DNA of 64,000 nucleotides from Chloroflexota bacterium (GCA_013112725.1 JABFFZ010000005.1:1-64000); one strand, 5' to 3'. Counted from the stretch's first letter, positions 28,260 through 37,514 are shown. The notes: a model not told the origin generated them from the letters alone. Program-made: numbers and translations.

Positions 28260-30944
28260 TTATGGCTTCAGGATAATGGGCAGGTAGATTTTGAATGGGA
28301 TGCCGACAAAGGTGATAACGGGTGGGCCGGTGACAACGGCCGTGACCTCATTACTGCGTACCCCATAATCGGCATTTTCGATCACACCAACGGTCGTGCT
28401 GATGTCGGTGCTGACCACCAACTCCACCTGCCAGACTCCACCGGCGGCCAACGACGGTGTGTGCCAGTAGATGATGTCGCCATCTATCGTGAAGGGCAGG
28501 GTGGCGGTAATGAATGTTGTGTTGGCTGGCAGTACATCGGTGAGGACGACGTTTGTGGTAGACAGCGCCGGGTGTTCGTGGGTGACGGTGAGGGTATAGG
28601 TGAGCGTGTCGCCGGCGTTGATTACAGTGGCGGAAGCCGCTTTATGCAATGCCAGGGCATGGGCCAACGGGGTAATGGTGGTTTGCACTGGGGGGCCGGA
28701 CACGGCCGTGACCTCATCACTGCGCACACTATATTCCGCATTTTCCACCAGATCAGCCGTTGTCGTTAGCGGTGCGGCCACTACCAGCATCACCTCCCAG
28801 GAGGCGTCAGCCGCCAGTTCTGGATTGCCCCATTGCACGGTTGTGCCATCAAAGGAATGCGGCAGGGTGGCGGTGATGAATTGGGTATTGGCCGGGACCA
28901 CATCGGTGAGAACAACATTGTGCGTGGCAGCCACACTGTTCAAATTTTGCACGGTAATGGTATAGGTCAGCCAGTCGCCAGGCATGATCTCTGTGGCCGC
29001 GGCCGTTTTATTCAGACCCAAATCGAAGGGAACAATGTTGGTTTGCACCGGTGGCCCGGTCACAAACGGCGCTTCGTCACTTTGGCTGCCATACTGGTTG
29101 TTTTCGATCATCGTGGCGGTGGTGTCCACATCTATCGCCACCGTGAGCGTCACCGTTACCACTTCTGTGGCCGCCAGCGAAGCAAAATCCCATTGCACGG
29201 TTGTGCCGTTAAAGGTATGGGGCATGGAGGCCGCGACAAAGGTCGTATCAGCCGGAATGACATCGGTGAGGATGACGTTGTTGGTGACGCTGATAGCATG
29301 GAGATTTTGCAGCGTGAGGGTGTAGGTGATCCACTCGCCGGGTACGGCCGTAGCCGGGCCGGTTTTGCCGAGGCCCAATGTCACCACGTTAATATAATCT
29401 TCAATGTGGTTATAGGCATTCAGGGCATCAATACGGCCGTACCCGTACACATTATTAGGCACATCGCCCGGTTGGTCGTTGCCGCAAAGTTGGGCGCTGG
29501 TCAGGGGGACGGCCGTTTCATTGATCAGGGTTTCGAGAATGTCTACATTGCCCGCCAGCAGCGGCTGCGCTGAAACCAGCAAACCCACCAGCCCGGCTAC
29601 ATGCGGCGCGGCCATGCTGGTGCCAGATAATGAGCCGTAATTGCCAAAACGGGTGGTGGAACGAATACCTACCCCAGGCGCAGAGATGTCCGGTTTCAGC
29701 CCATTGGTAAAGGTAGATGGCCCCCGGCTGCTAAACGAAGCGATCACATCGCTGTTGTTTGTCGCGCCGACGCTGTACGATTCATCATAAAAACCAGAAG
29801 GGGTATTCACGGTGCCACAGCCAGAGCCACTGTTGCCGGCCGAATGCACGGTGATAATACCGGCGGCAACCACATTTTGCGTCACGGCCAGCAGTTCGTT
29901 GCCCACCGTGCAGCCTTCGCTGGCGGGGCAGCCCCAGGAGTTGTTGATGACATGAGGCGCCATGGTGGGGTCGCCATCGGTCTGCGGATCGCCGCCAATG
30001 GGATAGGGGGCGATAAACCATTCATAACATTCGGAGTAGGTGGCAGGGGTGCCATCGCCCACGTTCATGTTGCGGCAGCCAATCCATTTGGCGCCAGGGG
30101 CCATGCCCACGGCGTTGGTCGCGCCCGCGGGCCAGTTGGGATTCGATGGATCCATATCATTGCCGACCATGGTGCCCATGGTGTGCGTGCCATGCCCTTG
30201 ATCATCGCAGGGTTCAGGGGAATTGGCGCCGCAGACGCCGCCGCCGCTGTGGATGGCATCGTGCCAGTTGTAATTGTGGTCGGCGCTGCTGCCATTCCAG
30301 CCGCGATATTGGTTGATGAGGCCAGGATGATCCCAATCGTAACCGGTGTCTTGCCCGCCGATGACGGCGCCGGCGCCGGTGACGCCCTGCGCCCAGACGG
30401 CAGGCGCATTAACCAGGGTGATATTGGGTTCAATGGCTTCCAGGGCGCGCTGCATTTGTTCCGGGGTGGTGGGGATAAGCTGCAAAGGAACGGTGGGGTT
30501 GGCAATGAGGCGGGCTACATCGTCGCGTTGGGCCATTTGTTGCACGACGTTCATGTTGCCCCGCACCCAGATCATGTTGACAATCCAGAATTTCTGGTAG
30601 GGAACGCCCAGGGTTTCCAGGTGGGCGACGATGGCGGGTTGGGTGCGTTTGGCTACGGCCGTCAAGGTCTCATACACATAGGCCCCTTTTTGCTCTTTGG
30701 TGGGCAGGTTGGCGGCGGCGCTGACGTCGCCTTGTTCGGCCAGGTAGACCAGGAATTCGGTTTCGGGTAACACGCCATCAGGCCCCGCCAGGGCGGGGTC
30801 AGCCGTTTGCAGCACCCAGGGGTCTACTTTGGCCTGCCAGCCGAGGTCGCTGCCGGGGGTGGGGGGCTGCGCCTGTACGGCCGTGTACAGCACGGCCGTG
30901 AACAAGGATAAAATGCCAATCAATAAAACTATTTTTCTGATCAT
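28260..30944 (-). CDS. Secreted subtilisin-family (S8) protease with DUF11 repeats
   Basis: An 894-residue protein from ATG 30944 (GGAGG upstream; signal peptide IVLLIGILSLFTAVLYTAVQA). A propeptide-like region (residues 30-180) precedes the S8 catalytic domain, with Asp in VIGGQDTGYDWDHPGL (about 199), His in GHGTHTMGTMVGNDM (about 252), oxyanion Asn in HVINNSWGCP, and Ser in SLSGTSMAAPHVAGL (about 442). Three DUF11-type repeats follow (LGLGKTGPATAVPGEWITYT, LGLNKTAAATEIMPGDWLTY, LALHKAASATVINAGDTLTY), each about 115 residues. The C-terminus is FKIYLPIILKP, an aliphatic tail also seen on the DUF4397 protein. It is likely an extracellular, surface-held protease. It is divergent from the sigma factor gene. 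Confidence 0.92.
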   Translation of the reverse strand: MIRKIVLLIGILSLFTAVLYTAVQAQPPTPGSDLGWQAKVDPWVLQTADPALAGPDGVLPETEFLVYLAEQGDVSAAANLPTKEQKGAYVYETLTAVAKRTQPAIVAHLETLGVPYQKFWIVNMIWVRGNMNVVQQMAQRDDVARLIANPTVPLQLIPTTPEQMQRALEAIEPNITLVNAPAVWAQGVTGAGAVIGGQDTGYDWDHPGLINQYRGWNGSSADHNYNWHDAIHSGGGVCGANSPEPCDDQGHGTHTMGTMVGNDMDPSNPNWPAGATNAVGMAPGAKWIGCRNMNVGDGTPATYSECYEWFIAPYPIGGDPQTDGDPTMAPHVINNSWGCPASEGCTVGNELLAVTQNVVAAGIITVHSAGNSGSGCGTVNTPSGFYDESYSVGATNNSDVIASFSSRGPSTFTNGLKPDISAPGVGIRSTTRFGNYGSLSGTSMAAPHVAGLVGLLVSAQPLLAGNVDILETLINETAVPLTSAQLCGNDQPGDVPNNVYGYGRIDALNAYNHIEDYINVVTLGLGKTGPATAVPGEWITYTLTLQNLHAISVTNNVILTDVIPADTTFVAASMPHTFNGTTVQWDFASLAATEVVTVTLTVAIDVDTTATMIENNQYGSQSDEAPFVTGPPVQTNIVPFDLGLNKTAAATEIMPGDWLTYTITVQNLNSVAATHNVVLTDVVPANTQFITATLPHSFDGTTVQWGNPELAADASWEVMLVVAAPLTTTADLVENAEYSVRSDEVTAVSGPPVQTTITPLAHALALHKAASATVINAGDTLTYTLTVTHEHPALSTTNVVLTDVLPANTTFITATLPFTIDGDIIYWHTPSLAAGGVWQVELVVSTDISTTVGVIENADYGVRSNEVTAVVTGPPVITFVGIPFKIYLPIILKP

Positions 30945-31271
30945 GTTGCCTCCAGGGTTATGGTGGAATTGGGTGATGGGGTAATTACGTAATTGGGTAA
31001 TTGCGTCGTAACCCGGCTGCCCAAAAACTTCTTTGTACCGGCGCATATTATACCGGAGACGGCCGTAAGTCACAGTTTGTGCATTTGCCGCCAGCCATTA
31101 GCCCCCACTCTAAAATTGCCCAACTTTCGCCGATGTTTTACACTTGGGGTACGTACAGCCAACTGCCTGTTTCGTATATCTTCATAAAGGGCGATATTCG
31201 TTCGGCTGTATGGCATCCAGGCATGAGAATTCTGGCAGAGCCAGGACAAAAGCAGTGATGTGTTACTGTGT
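30945..31271. other. Divergent promoter region (protease / sigma factor)
   Basis: 327 bases without a gene. Next to the protease start there is a GTAATTACG/GTAATTGGG repeat run (about 30975-31010), then one octamer near 31060, then unique sequence with AT-rich stretches up to the sigma factor start at 31272. Promoters for both genes must lie here; I cannot fix -35/-10 boxes with confidence. Confidence 0.4.
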
Positions 31272-31856
31272 ATGAACGAATGGAGCGATGAGCAACTGCT
31301 GGCCCACGTGGCCAATGGCGAGGTGACAGCCTTCAAAATGCTGTTTGATCGCTACGGTGGGCGTGTTACCGGCTTCTGCGTCAAGCTGCTGCGCGACCAG
31401 GCATTGGCCGAAGATGCCTGCCAGGAGACTTTCTGGCGCATCTGGAATGGGGCGCACACATTTGACGGGCAGCGGGGCAATTTTCAAAGCTGGTTGTTTG
31501 GTATTGCTCGCAACCTGGCTATTGATACCATTCGCCGCCAGAAAAACGTGTTGGTGGAATCATTGCCAGACGGCCGTACCGCTCACACGGAACGGGCTGC
31601 CGGGGTAGACGCCGAACCAGATGTGGCCGAGGTTGCCTGGGTTTCCATCCAGCAGCAGCAAGTGCAGCAGGCATTGGCCGAACTGCCGCCCGATCAACGA
31701 GACGTAATCGAGTGGATTTATTTCCAGGGGATGACCCGGCGCGAAATTGCCCAGGAGAAAAACATCCCCTTTGGTACCATCAACACCAGAGCGCAGTTGG
31801 CGCTGGAAAAGTTGGGGCGGGCGCTGCGGGCCAATGGCTATGGCCTCGAGGAATGA
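31272..31856 (+). CDS. ECF RNA polymerase sigma factor
   Basis: A 194-residue sigma-70 family factor of the extracytoplasmic-function type. Region 2 is clear (AFKMLFDRYGGRVTGFCVKL, LAEDACQETFWRIWNGAHTF, GNFQSWLFGIARNLAIDTIR). Region 4 follows after a linker (LAELPPDQRDVIEWIYFQGM, TRREIAQEKNIPFGTINTRA). There is no region 3. ATG 31272 was preferred to the upstream ATG because the protein then starts like its relatives. The anti-sigma gene begins one base after its stop codon, a coupled arrangement typical of an ECF sigma factor held by a membrane partner. Targets are unknown; the DUF4397 protein gene downstream is a candidate. Confidence 0.93.
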   Translation: MNEWSDEQLLAHVANGEVTAFKMLFDRYGGRVTGFCVKLLRDQALAEDACQETFWRIWNGAHTFDGQRGNFQSWLFGIARNLAIDTIRRQKNVLVESLPDGRTAHTERAAGVDAEPDVAEVAWVSIQQQQVQQALAELPPDQRDVIEWIYFQGMTRREIAQEKNIPFGTINTRAQLALEKLGRALRANGYGLEE

Positions 31857-31857
31857 A

Positions 31858-32943
31858 ATGGACGAGCAAATGCAGGGGCTGCTGGCGCTTTATGCATTGG
31901 GCGGCCTGACCGAAGATGAACAACAAGAGGTGGAAGCTTATCTGGCGCGCCACCCGGAGGCAGAGGCTGAATTGCGGGAAATGCAGCAGGCAGTGGCGGC
32001 GCTGGCGCACACGGCCGTGCCCGTCCCTCCTTCACCCCAGCTGGAGGAGGCGCTCATGGCGCGGATTATGGCCGACGCTCAGACCCGCCTGGCGCCGGTT
32101 AGCCAGCCGGCCAAACCGGGCAAAGTACCGCCGCGCCCGCTCAGTTGGCAGGAACAGCTACGGGCTTTTCTGACGCCGCCAGTGTGGGGCACGGCCGTGG
32201 GCGTAGCCCTGATCACCCTCATCTTCACCACGTTTCTCTGGCAAAACCGCGCTGCCCGCTATGAGCAGCAGATGGTGGAGCAGGTATCCCGCATTCAGGC
32301 GTTGCAGGCCGAAAATAATGTGTTGCAGCAGGCAAACCAGGAATTGGCAACGGCCGTGAGCCAGGCTGACAGTGAAAATAGCCGGCTGCAATCCCAGTTA
32401 GAAACGCTGCGGCAAGAACGCGACAGCGCCCAGATGCAGGTTTCCTTATTGGCCGATGAAAAGGCAGAGTGGGCGGCGCAAACGGCCGTGTTGCTGAACC
32501 AGAATACCGCCTTATCTGACCAACTGGTGGCGTTGACCACCCTGGCCGAAACCTTGCAAAGTGACCTGGATGCCGCCAATGAGGTGCTGGCGCTGTTTGC
32601 CTCGCCAGATGTAGACCTGGTGGTTTTGCCGGGCACAGAGACCCAACCCCAGGCAATGGGCCAGCTTTTGTTTGATCCTAACGCGAATCTAGCACTACTC
32701 CTGGTAGATGGCATGGCCGATCTGGCCCCCGGCCAGGTGTACCAGGTATTGCTCATTCGGGACGATGGGCACGATACGGCGGAGACGTTTGCCGTAGATG
32801 TGCAGGGGCAGCGGGCGCTCATTGTCCATTCACTGACGCCCATGCATACGTTTACGGCCGTTGGCGTTTCCATTGAACCAGAAGGCGGCAGTCCCCAACG
32901 CACCGGTGACATCATTTTGTTGGGTGAGTTAACGGGGTCCTGA
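31858..32943 (+). CDS. Membrane anti-sigma factor (RskA-like) with coiled coil
   Basis: A 361-residue protein starting one base after the sigma factor stop. Residues 1-60 form the sigma-binding zinc-less anti-sigma domain (LLALYALGGLTEDEQQEVEA, YLARHPEAEAELREMQQAVA). One membrane helix follows at about residue 105 (VWGTAVGVALITLIFTTFLW). Then comes a long coiled coil of about 100 residues (QVSRIQALQAENNVLQQANQ onward), and an RskA-type C-terminal domain outside (LPGTETQPQAMGQLLFDPNA to SIEPEGGSPQRTGDIILLGE). The long coiled-coil stalk between membrane and sensor is a notable feature. By family knowledge, proteolysis of this protein would release the sigma factor. Confidence 0.9.
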   Translation: MDEQMQGLLALYALGGLTEDEQQEVEAYLARHPEAEAELREMQQAVAALAHTAVPVPPSPQLEEALMARIMADAQTRLAPVSQPAKPGKVPPRPLSWQEQLRAFLTPPVWGTAVGVALITLIFTTFLWQNRAARYEQQMVEQVSRIQALQAENNVLQQANQELATAVSQADSENSRLQSQLETLRQERDSAQMQVSLLADEKAEWAAQTAVLLNQNTALSDQLVALTTLAETLQSDLDAANEVLALFASPDVDLVVLPGTETQPQAMGQLLFDPNANLALLLVDGMADLAPGQVYQVLLIRDDGHDTAETFAVDVQGQRALIVHSLTPMHTFTAVGVSIEPEGGSPQRTGDIILLGELTGS

Positions 32944-32968
32944 AACCCACCCATCTGGCCCACAAACA

Positions 32969-33006
32969 AAGCCCCGGCTGCTACCAGCCGGGGCTTTTTA
33001 TATTTT
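32969..33006 (+). terminator. Strong rho-independent terminator of the sigma/anti-sigma operon
   Basis: AAGCCCCGGCTG (32969-32980) and CAGCCGGGGCTT (32985-32996) with loop CTAC, followed by TTTATATTTTTT. Confidence 0.92.
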
Positions 33007-33208
33007 TTACAGGTATTGTAAATGAATTTTAGAATTTGATACGTACAAAACCCATACAGCCTACGTATACCTGATTGGATACAAAATGTGTGGATGGCTT
33101 GCAGGCACGTGCGCGAAACAGATCTGACCTTTGGCAAGCTCCACAACCGGCGCCAACAGCGCCAATTCACTCAATAATAGAAAGGTTCTAGTTCTATAGG
33201 AGGCAAAC

Positions 33209-35851
33209 ATGCAAGAAAAAGTTTTCCGCTCAGGTTTATTGTTTATGGTGATATTGGGTTTGCTCATGGCGATCCCATCCGTACTGGCATGGGCCAGCGA
33301 TTCTGACCGGGCCGCGTCTGTTGGCGGCGCCGATCCATTGGTTTCGGTGGCCCATTTCGCGCCCTTCGCCGATACGGCACTAGGCACTTCCGTTACCGTG
33401 CGAGTGAATGGTGGTGACGCCATCACTGATTTTGAATTTGGCGATATTGTCAGCACCTCGTTACCGGCCGGCAGTTATCTAATTGAAATTCTGCCCACCG
33501 GCAGCAGCACGGTGGCCATCAGCGGCACCGTTATGCTGATGGATGACACCAGCTATACGCTGGCAGCCATTGGGGATGGCGTAAACCAGCCGTTGGCGCT
33601 GCGGGCCCTGGTGGATGACACGGCCGTTGTCCCCAGCGAAGCCAAGTTACGCCTGGCTCATTACGCCCCCTTTGCCAGCAGCGGCACCGAAGTGGATATT
33701 TGTACGGATAGCGGCACGGTCGTGCTCACCAACTTCGCCTACGATGATGTCACTGACCCCTATGTGCAGCTCCCCCCCGGCGACTATGACCTGCTGGTGG
33801 CCGTGGCCGGCACCAACTGCGCTGTTGTCGCCCTGGACTTGCCTTCTTTGCGGTTGGAAGCGGGTCAGATTTATGACGCCTTTGCCATTGGCGGCGCTAA
33901 TAGCTGGCCTATCAGCGTCACCAGCATCACCGGTCTGACGCTGACCCCGGCTGTAGTCAACGTGGCCCATTACGCCCCCTTTGCTGATACCCCAGCGGGC
34001 ACATCTGTTACAGTGCGCTTGAATGGGGGCGATGCCCTGTCCAACTTTGAATTTGGCGATATTGCCGCCGGTGTGGAACTGTCTCCTGGCGATTACCTGG
34101 TGGAAATCATACCAACCGGCAGCAGCACTGTTGCCATCAGTGGCACCTTTGCCCTGGAAGGCGGCATGCAATATACGGTAGCGGCCATTGGTGATGGTGG
34201 CAACCAGCCGTTGGAACTGCTTCCCTTGGTAGATGACACGGTTGCTAACCCCGCTGCCGCTAAATTACGTGTGGGCCATCTGGCGCCATTTGCCAGCAGT
34301 GGCACAGAAGTGGACATCTGCACCGACGACGGTGTTGTCGTTATCCCCAATTTTGCCTACAAAGATGTGACCGACCCTTATGTGGAATTGCCCGCGGGTG
34401 ACTACGACCTGCAAATCACGTTAGCGGGCACCGGCTGCGCGGCTGTTGCTCTCGATCTGCCCTCGGTACGGCTGGCGGATGGGGACATTGCTGACGTGTT
34501 TGCTATTGGCGGCGCCAATGATTGGCCGCTGAACATCAGCACCATCACCGGGCTGACGCTGACCCCGGCCACCGTGGACGTGGCTCACTTTGCCCCATTT
34601 GCCAATACGGCCTCCGGCACATCTGTCACTGTGCGCCTGAATGGTGGGGACGCCCTGACTAACTTTGAATTTGGCGATATTGCCGCCGGTGTGGAACTGC
34701 CAGCGGGTGAATACCTGGTGGAAATTCTGCCGACCGGCAGCAGCACGGTCGCCATCAGCGGTACGGCCACCTTAGATGTGGCCGGCGATTACGTGATTGC
34801 GGCCATTGGTGATGGTGTCAACCAGCCATTGGAACTGCTGATCATTGACCAGAATATGGCGCCGGCGCGCCAGGTTGCCGGTGGCGGCGATGCCTCCGTA
34901 TTTGTGGCCCATCTGGCTCCCTTTGCCAGCAGCGGTACGGAAGTGGATATTTGCACAGATGCGGGCACGGCCGTTGTCACCGACTTTGCCTACAAGGACA
35001 TGGCTACCCTCAATCTGCCCGCCGGTGATTATGACCTGCTCATTGCTCTGGCCGGTACCAATTGTGAGACAGTGGCGCTGGATTTGCCCTCCGTCCGTCT
35101 GGGCAGCGATGAGATGATTGACCTGTATGCCATTGGCGGCGCCAATGAGTGGCCGCTAAATGTGACCAGTATCACCGGTTTTAATCTGACGCCTACCCAG
35201 GCCACTGTTAATGTCGGTCACTTTGCTCCCTTTGCTGCCGGGCTGGAAAACACCTCCGTGACTGTGCGTGTGAATGGGGCCGATGCCATCACCGATTTTG
35301 TCTTTGGGCAATTGGTGACAGGTGTGGCGTTAGATGCCGGTGATTATCTGATTGAGATCATCCCCACCGGTACGGTGACGCCGGCTATCACCGGCACGTT
35401 TAGCCTGATGGCCGGTATGGATTACACTCTATCGGCGATTGGCGATGGCGTGAACCAGCCGCTGGAACTGGATGCCCTGGTGGATGATAACAGCGCCCCG
35501 GCTGCCGGTAATGCGCGCGCCCGGATTGTGCATTATGCACCTTTTGCCAGCAGTGGTACGGAGGTAGACGTTTGCACGGAAGGGGGCACGGCCGTTCTGA
35601 CCAATGTGCCTTACAAAGCATTCACCGACCCCTATCTGGAACTGCCCGCCGGTCTGTATGATCTAAAGGTGACAGCTGCCGGGACAAACTGCGGCACGCT
35701 GCTCTTCGACATTCCGCTCATCCGCCTGGCCGATGGTGCGGTGGCAACCATCTTCGCCGTCGGTGGCGCGAACGAATTTGCGCCTACCGTCGTTACCACC
35801 CCCGACCTGACGCCGCTGCGCATCTTCATGCCAATTGTACTGAAGAATTAG
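33209..35851 (+). CDS. Secreted protein with eight DUF4397 modules
   Basis: An 880-residue exported protein with an excellent ribosome binding site (AGGAGG) and signal peptide (SGLLFMVILGLLMAIPSVLA). The mature part is four tandem copies of a composite repeat of about 210 residues. Each has an A module (VAHYAPFADTPAGTSVTVRL, LPTGSSTVAISGT, AAIGDGVNQPLEL) and a B module (LAHYAPFASSGTEVDICTD, LPAGDYDL, FAIGGANEWPLNVTSITG). Modules begin with the x-V/A-H-x-APFA signature of DUF4397. B modules carry two conserved Cys (DICTD and TNC) that could form a disulfide. The C-terminus is LRIFMPIVLKN, the aliphatic tail also seen on the S8 protease. It is likely a cell-surface structural or binding protein. 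It follows the ECF operon but has its own 265-base leader. Confidence 0.9.
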   Translation: MQEKVFRSGLLFMVILGLLMAIPSVLAWASDSDRAASVGGADPLVSVAHFAPFADTALGTSVTVRVNGGDAITDFEFGDIVSTSLPAGSYLIEILPTGSSTVAISGTVMLMDDTSYTLAAIGDGVNQPLALRALVDDTAVVPSEAKLRLAHYAPFASSGTEVDICTDSGTVVLTNFAYDDVTDPYVQLPPGDYDLLVAVAGTNCAVVALDLPSLRLEAGQIYDAFAIGGANSWPISVTSITGLTLTPAVVNVAHYAPFADTPAGTSVTVRLNGGDALSNFEFGDIAAGVELSPGDYLVEIIPTGSSTVAISGTFALEGGMQYTVAAIGDGGNQPLELLPLVDDTVANPAAAKLRVGHLAPFASSGTEVDICTDDGVVVIPNFAYKDVTDPYVELPAGDYDLQITLAGTGCAAVALDLPSVRLADGDIADVFAIGGANDWPLNISTITGLTLTPATVDVAHFAPFANTASGTSVTVRLNGGDALTNFEFGDIAAGVELPAGEYLVEILPTGSSTVAISGTATLDVAGDYVIAAIGDGVNQPLELLIIDQNMAPARQVAGGGDASVFVAHLAPFASSGTEVDICTDAGTAVVTDFAYKDMATLNLPAGDYDLLIALAGTNCETVALDLPSVRLGSDEMIDLYAIGGANEWPLNVTSITGFNLTPTQATVNVGHFAPFAAGLENTSVTVRVNGADAITDFVFGQLVTGVALDAGDYLIEIIPTGTVTPAITGTFSLMAGMDYTLSAIGDGVNQPLELDALVDDNSAPAAGNARARIVHYAPFASSGTEVDVCTEGGTAVLTNVPYKAFTDPYLELPAGLYDLKVTAAGTNCGTLLFDIPLIRLADGAVATIFAVGGANEFAPTVVTTPDLTPLRIFMPIVLKN

Positions 35852-35880
35852 GCACGGAATGAGATTGAGCGGCAGCCATG

Positions 35881-35907
35881 CATCCGATTTCTCAAAGAAA
35901 TCGGATG
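35881..35907 (+). terminator. Hairpin after the DUF4397 gene
   Basis: CATCCGATTTCT (35881-35892) and AGAAATCGGATG (35896-35907) with loop CAA. A related imperfect hairpin (ATGCGATTTTTT / AAAAATCGGATG) is at 36450-36482. Confidence 0.65.
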
Positions 35908-35944
35908 TCTGACACGAACGAGTGGAAATATCATTTCCATAGAG

Positions 35945-36006
35945 AGATCAGGAGATTAGGAGGTTGATGGATAGATTCAATCAATCTCCCAGCCTCCTAA
36001 TCTCTC
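35945..36006. repeat. Repeat hairpin ending the DUF1579-like gene
   Basis: AGAGATCAGGAGATTAGGAGG is followed by CAATCTCCCAGCCTCCTAAT, forming an imperfect hairpin. The minus-strand gene ending at 35997 takes its last codons (KERD) from it. Confidence 0.6.
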
Positions 36007-36434
36007 TCTTTTTTTTGTCGTTGGTAATGAATGTGCCACAACGTTTGCCAGGATTGCCCGGCGTCTTCTGATAGCTGCCAATACCAATCCAGGCTGTCTG
36101 GTTGAATGTTTGTCCACACCATGCGCTGCTGCGCCGGTTTGCCCTCCACCATCGTCTGGCGCGAGAGGATCATGTCGCCATCCTGAACGCCGCCGACAAA
36201 ATCCAGGTAGTTGCCCTGATTGTCCACCCAGGTTTGTTTCCACTGGTTGGCGGCCTGGTTATACACCGATACGCTCATGCCCTGAAAGGGGGCGGTGTGA
36301 TCGTCGTGCAGGCTGGTGAACTTTTCGCGGATGATTTTGTCACCCAGAATCTTGGTGACGCTGTTGTGCCCACGGCCGTGGTCGGCCCAGGTTAGCTCCC
36401 ATTCCCCTAGCCAGAAGTCAAATTGGTCGTTCAT
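35997..36434 (-). CDS. DUF1579-like small protein
   Basis: A 145-residue soluble protein with the start FDFWLGEWELTWADHGRG, typical of DUF1579-type lipocalin-like proteins. The following strands also fit: ILGDKIIREKFTS, GMSVSVYNQAANQWKQTWVD, YLDFVGGVQDGDMIL, MVWTNIQPDSLDWYWQLSED. No signal peptide or membrane segment is present. The family has no firm function; a small beta-barrel that binds a hydrophobic ligand or haem has been proposed for relatives. The last residues (QKKERD) are read from an intergenic repeat. It stands alone between hairpins on both sides. Confidence 0.7.
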   Translation of the reverse strand: MNDQFDFWLGEWELTWADHGRGHNSVTKILGDKIIREKFTSLHDDHTAPFQGMSVSVYNQAANQWKQTWVDNQGNYLDFVGGVQDGDMILSRQTMVEGKPAQQRMVWTNIQPDSLDWYWQLSEDAGQSWQTLWHIHYQRQKKERD

Positions 36435-36449
36435 GGTTACATCCTACCA

Positions 36450-36482
36450 GACATGCGATTTTTTAGAAAAATCGGATGTCTA
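36450..36482. terminator. Hairpin between DUF1579-like and PhzF genes
   Basis: AGACATGCGATTTTT and AAAAATCGGATGTCT pair with one mismatch around a short loop. It lies just past the PhzF stop on the minus strand, which suits a terminator, and resembles the hairpin at 35881-35907. Confidence 0.55.
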
Positions 36483-36488
36483 ACTACC

Positions 36489-37376
36489 CTATATTTCTAA
36501 CTCGCCCCGAATCACCGTCACGGCCGTACCCCCCACTTTCACCGTTTCTATCTCCTTTCGTGGCCCCACCACTTCCACCCATGCCTGGCCTGGCCGGTTC
36601 AGCCAGTGGCCTTGCTCGGCCACAAAGGTAGGGCGGTCTAGCAGGCCATAATGCCACAAATAAGCGGCCATACCACCGGTAGCGGAGCCGGTAAACGGGT
36701 CTTCCATTGTGTCCGGCGGCACACCAAAGTGGCGGGCAAAGGTGCACCCTGCCGGTGTTACCCCTGCCAGGCAAAAGAGATGCGGGCTAAAAAAGTCAGC
36801 GTGGGCGCGCAGGTCGCTGTAGGCGGCGGCATCCAGGCGGCAGCGACGCAGCGCCTCCAGACTGCGCAGCGGGATCATCAGTTGTGGTGTGCCGGTGCTA
36901 ACGGTCTGGATGGGCGCATCCGGCAGCAGGTCGGCGGGTGACAGGCTAAAAGCAGGCAGCACCCGCGCCGGGTCGTATAAGGCCAGGAATTGCGGCTTTT
37001 TCTGGCTCATGGTGATGCGGGGCAACTGTCCGTCCCCCTCAATCTCCACCGTAATCACCCCGGCGGGCAGTTCCAGGGCCACGGCCGTGACCCCCGCGCC
37101 TAACACAATATCCCCCCGCTCAACCAGGGCGTGCATGGTAGCAATGGTGGGATGTCCGGCAAGAGGTATCTCCTCGGCCGGGGTGAAATACCGCGCCCCC
37201 ACATGGGCAACTGACGACCGCAGCACAAAGGCGGTCTCGGACAGATTCATCTCTCTGGCGATGGCTAACATCTGGTCGGACGTCAGGCCATCGGCGTTAA
37301 ACACAATGGCGCAGGGATTTCCGGCTAACGGCCGTGTGGTGAAAGCGTCTACTTGCATAAAGGGGTAAGTTGGCAT
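36489..37376 (-). CDS. PhzF family isomerase-like protein
   Basis: A protein of 295 residues from ATG 37376 in the PhzF/diaminopimelate-epimerase fold. The family opening is MQVDAFTTRPLAGNPCAIVF. The conserved acid region is LAIAREMNLSETAFVL, with the Glu that acts as general acid/base in PhzF. Other motifs are RYFTPAEEIPLAGHPTIATM, CRLDAAAYSDLRAH and the late FTGSATGGMAAYLWHYGL. Members catalyse proton-shift isomerisations; most, like this one, lie outside phenazine clusters and have unknown substrates. No phenazine genes are nearby. It is preceded by a long 7-bp repeat array. Confidence 0.88.
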   Translation of the reverse strand: MPTYPFMQVDAFTTRPLAGNPCAIVFNADGLTSDQMLAIAREMNLSETAFVLRSSVAHVGARYFTPAEEIPLAGHPTIATMHALVERGDIVLGAGVTAVALELPAGVITVEIEGDGQLPRITMSQKKPQFLALYDPARVLPAFSLSPADLLPDAPIQTVSTGTPQLMIPLRSLEALRRCRLDAAAYSDLRAHADFFSPHLFCLAGVTPAGCTFARHFGVPPDTMEDPFTGSATGGMAAYLWHYGLLDRPTFVAEQGHWLNRPGQAWVEVVGPRKEIETVKVGGTAVTVIRGELEI

Positions 37377-37379
37377 TGA

Positions 37380-37511
37380 GTCCTCACTCGTCACTCATCA
37401 CTTGTCACTCGTCACTCATCACTTGTCACTCGTCACTCATCACTTGTCACTCGTCACTCGTCACTCGTCATCCGTAATCCGACCGGATACGGATTACGAT
37501 TTACGGATTAC
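37380..37511. repeat. Long 7-bp repeat array (TCACTCG/TCACTTG) and hairpin
   Basis: From 37381 to about 37468 the 7-mers TCACTCG, TCACTCA and TCACTTG alternate about twelve times. Then a second family (CGTAATC, GGATTACG) forms an inverted pair (about 37470-37510). It fills the spacer between the cupin and PhzF genes, both on the minus strand. Confidence 0.85.
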
Positions 37512-37514
37512 GCT

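Noticed and set aside
36489-37376. Phenazine biosynthesis cluster suggested by PhzF
   Set aside because: No other phenazine genes are nearby; PhzF relatives are widespread enzymes of unknown substrate.
37380-37511. Possible CRISPR array in the TCACTCG repeat run
   Set aside because: The units are 7 bp, without spacers and decayed; this is a short tandem repeat.
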